NCBI RefSeq assembly: GCF_902728235.1
Contig: NZ_CACVBO010000002.1
Location: forward strand, 372,001-436,000
From: Lentimonas sp. CC4
GTDB taxonomy: Bacteria; Verrucomicrobiota; Verrucomicrobiia; Opitutales; Coraliomargaritaceae
Direction of reading: 5' to 3'
DNA: 64,000 nucleotides
Positions 62,900 to 64,000 of this stretch are shown here, in pieces. How positions within the stretch are numbered: the first letter of the stretch is position 1; every line of letters begins with the position of its first letter. Made by a program: the position numbers and the translations under genes. The notes beneath the pieces were generated by a model. That model was not told the DNA's origin, did no database searches, and worked only from the letters and a program-made list of their open reading frames with translations.

Positions 62900-64000
62900 C
62901 AGAGGGCGGTGCCATCAGGCTCGGCGCTTCGGAGTGGTTGAGGTTCATTTCAGTGGGAATTTTTAGATTCGTTCAGAGTGGTTAGAATGTGGATTCATTC
63001 AATCACCTTTTTCCTGCCCGCTAAGATTCGCCAAGGAATCGCGAAGGGCTCTGATTCATACTTCGCGTCTTCTTCGCGCCACTTCGCGGGCAAATTTCAC
63101 TTTTTCATTTCTTCTGTATATCAGTATTATAAGTCCTTGTAGCTAATCTTTTGCTACAGGTTTTGTTCGGTGGATAGGATGATGAATAACTCGTTGGTGC
63201 AAGATATTTTAAGAACTTTTTGGTGGGCGAATGCGTTGCCGCTTGGCATTGAACGTTTTGGGGGATGAATAGCTTAAAATAGGAGGTTTGAGCTGAATTC
63301 TAAAAACTCTGACTAACGGATATTTTGCAGGGGGTATAAATGGCACAGACGATAGGGTCTAATGCTCATTTCGGGGCTACGTGTTTTACGCATCGCTTAC
63401 GTGGGATTCAAACCCCTTATTTCAATAGGGTGGCTGTCTGAAACCCCCTATTTTAATAGGGCTCAGAGGGTTGTTGTCAGCGCGCGTATAAGACTTCGTC
63501 TCACGCGTCTACGCTCCACGCGGCTTTGAAGTGCGAGTGGGAAGTGTTAGTGCGAACGAGACGTTCGATGAATCTTCGCGCTACGGCTGGGGCTTGGAGG
63601 CTTGTGCTCGGAGGCTTTGGATCGGTGGACAGACAGGACGGAGGTCTGCCGTAGATGGCGTCGCGTAAAAGACGATGTCTCACGCGATGGCAGCAATGTC
63701 TGTGTCACGGCTTTGGGAAAAACGAATTAGGTGTCTCACGGAGTCACGAAGCGCACAAAGCCAGAGGATTCGGAGGGGCTTTTTACTTATTTATTTATGG
63801 TTTTCTTGGAGCCCATTGCACGGTGCGGTCTTCCCAAGGAAAGCCCCTACGAAGGGAATCCTGAAAGCAGTTGTCTGGGCTTTGTGCCTTTGTGCCTTGA
63901 GCGTAGCGGGCGTGAGACTTCGCAGATGCAACGGGCCGAAACCAGTTCCTGGGTCCGCTACGCTTGGGGTCGGCGCTGGGGTTCTGTGCTGCGGTCTAAA
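62900..64000. other. Gene-free end of the window with several repeats
   Basis: No credible gene and no integrase gene. Contents: the CTTCGCGCCACTTCGCGGGC-type interspersed element near 63080; two palindromes of CCCCTTATTTCAATAGGG and CCCTATT-TT-AATAGGG type at about 63415 and 63451; and a nested inverted repeat at 63751-63887. The two palindromes resemble the C/G-run operators, but no -10 at 17-18 bp is found. Confidence 0.5.
63751..63887. repeat. Long nested inverted repeat, MITE-like
   Basis: Three collinear arm pairs: GCACAAAGCC (63753) with GGCTTTGTGC (63878), AGGATT (63765) with AATCCT (63857), and AGGGGCTTT (63774) with AAAGCCCCT (63840). It would fold into one long hairpin of ~135 nt. 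No coding capacity. Confidence 0.6.

Noticed and set aside
63116-63122. GTATATC as the start box of the cassette that ends at site F
   Set aside because: It matches R'' of site F, but the GTGGAG-like continuation and a stem are missing, so it is probably chance.
63655-63864. 69-codon frame at the right end
   Set aside because: It runs through the nested inverted repeat and has no start signal or protein-like composition.

Overview
The window looks like the chromosome of a marine verrucomicrobium of the Opitutales/Coraliomargarita-Lentimonas type. This rests on gene content only: many formylglycine-type sulfatases beside GH29, GH95, GH141, GH115 and GH116-type enzymes, several PEP-CTERM proteins, and a very large prepilin-like protein of the kind seen in Verrucomicrobia. 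No rRNA, tRNA or CRISPR array was seen. Nearly every protein carries a secretion signal, so the region encodes an extracytoplasmic programme for breaking down sulfated, fucose-rich algal polysaccharide (fucoidan-like).

Layout. (1) 1-10.0 kb: a same-strand block of four sulfatases (the first cut by the window edge), a divergent GH95-like enzyme, a secreted histidine phosphatase and a GH29 fucosidase, closed by a hairpin terminator. (2) 10.2-17.8 kb: a PEP-CTERM protein, a 1217-residue putative glycoside hydrolase, a sulfatase and the 3' remnant of a PEP-CTERM gene. (3) 18.2-20.9 kb, minus strand: a sensor kinase with a discoidin-like sensor region plus a LuxR-type regulator. (4) 21.1-25.7 kb: four PEP-CTERM genes, each with its own palindrome promoter, two of them clearly related by tandem duplication of the intergenic block. 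(5) 26.3-33.8 kb: a GH141-like/PDZ protein and two sulfatases that share accessory domains, followed by a GH141 remnant. (6) 34.1-36.7 kb, minus strand: a second kinase/regulator pair. (7) 37.3-59.3 kb: GH115, a damaged small gene, a large prepilin-like protein with a secreted partner, a second GH141-like/PDZ protein, GH116, GH29, a sulfatase, GH95 and a final sulfatase. (8) 59.3-62.9 kb, minus strand: small unrelated genes, each bounded by 55-72 bp imperfect palindromes with the hallmarks of integron attC sites, interrupted by a RAYT-type transposase with exact 29-bp inverted ends. (9) 62.9-64.0 kb: no gene seen, repeats only.

Two patterns not covered by gene annotation stand out. First, at least ten genes or operons start from one promoter geometry: a palindrome whose right arm runs into the -35 position, 17-18 bp, then a TAnnnT-like -10. 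The PEP-CTERM genes and some catabolic genes use C/G-run palindromes; the GH115, GH141 and sulfatase operons further right use CGCG-type palindromes; the second kinase operon has its own palindrome. Second, the cassettes at the right end begin and end with complementary 6-7 nt R-box-like sequences that covary from cassette to cassette, which is strong internal evidence for an attC cassette array without a visible integrase.

How the genes work together (inference): sulfatases remove sulfate esters, GH29/GH95/GH141 enzymes release fucose, GH115/GH116 take off uronic acid or glucose side groups, PEP-CTERM proteins are sorted to the surface, and the two membrane kinases with carbohydrate-binding-like ectodomains may sense the polymer. 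All functional calls come from reading motifs; no database search was run.
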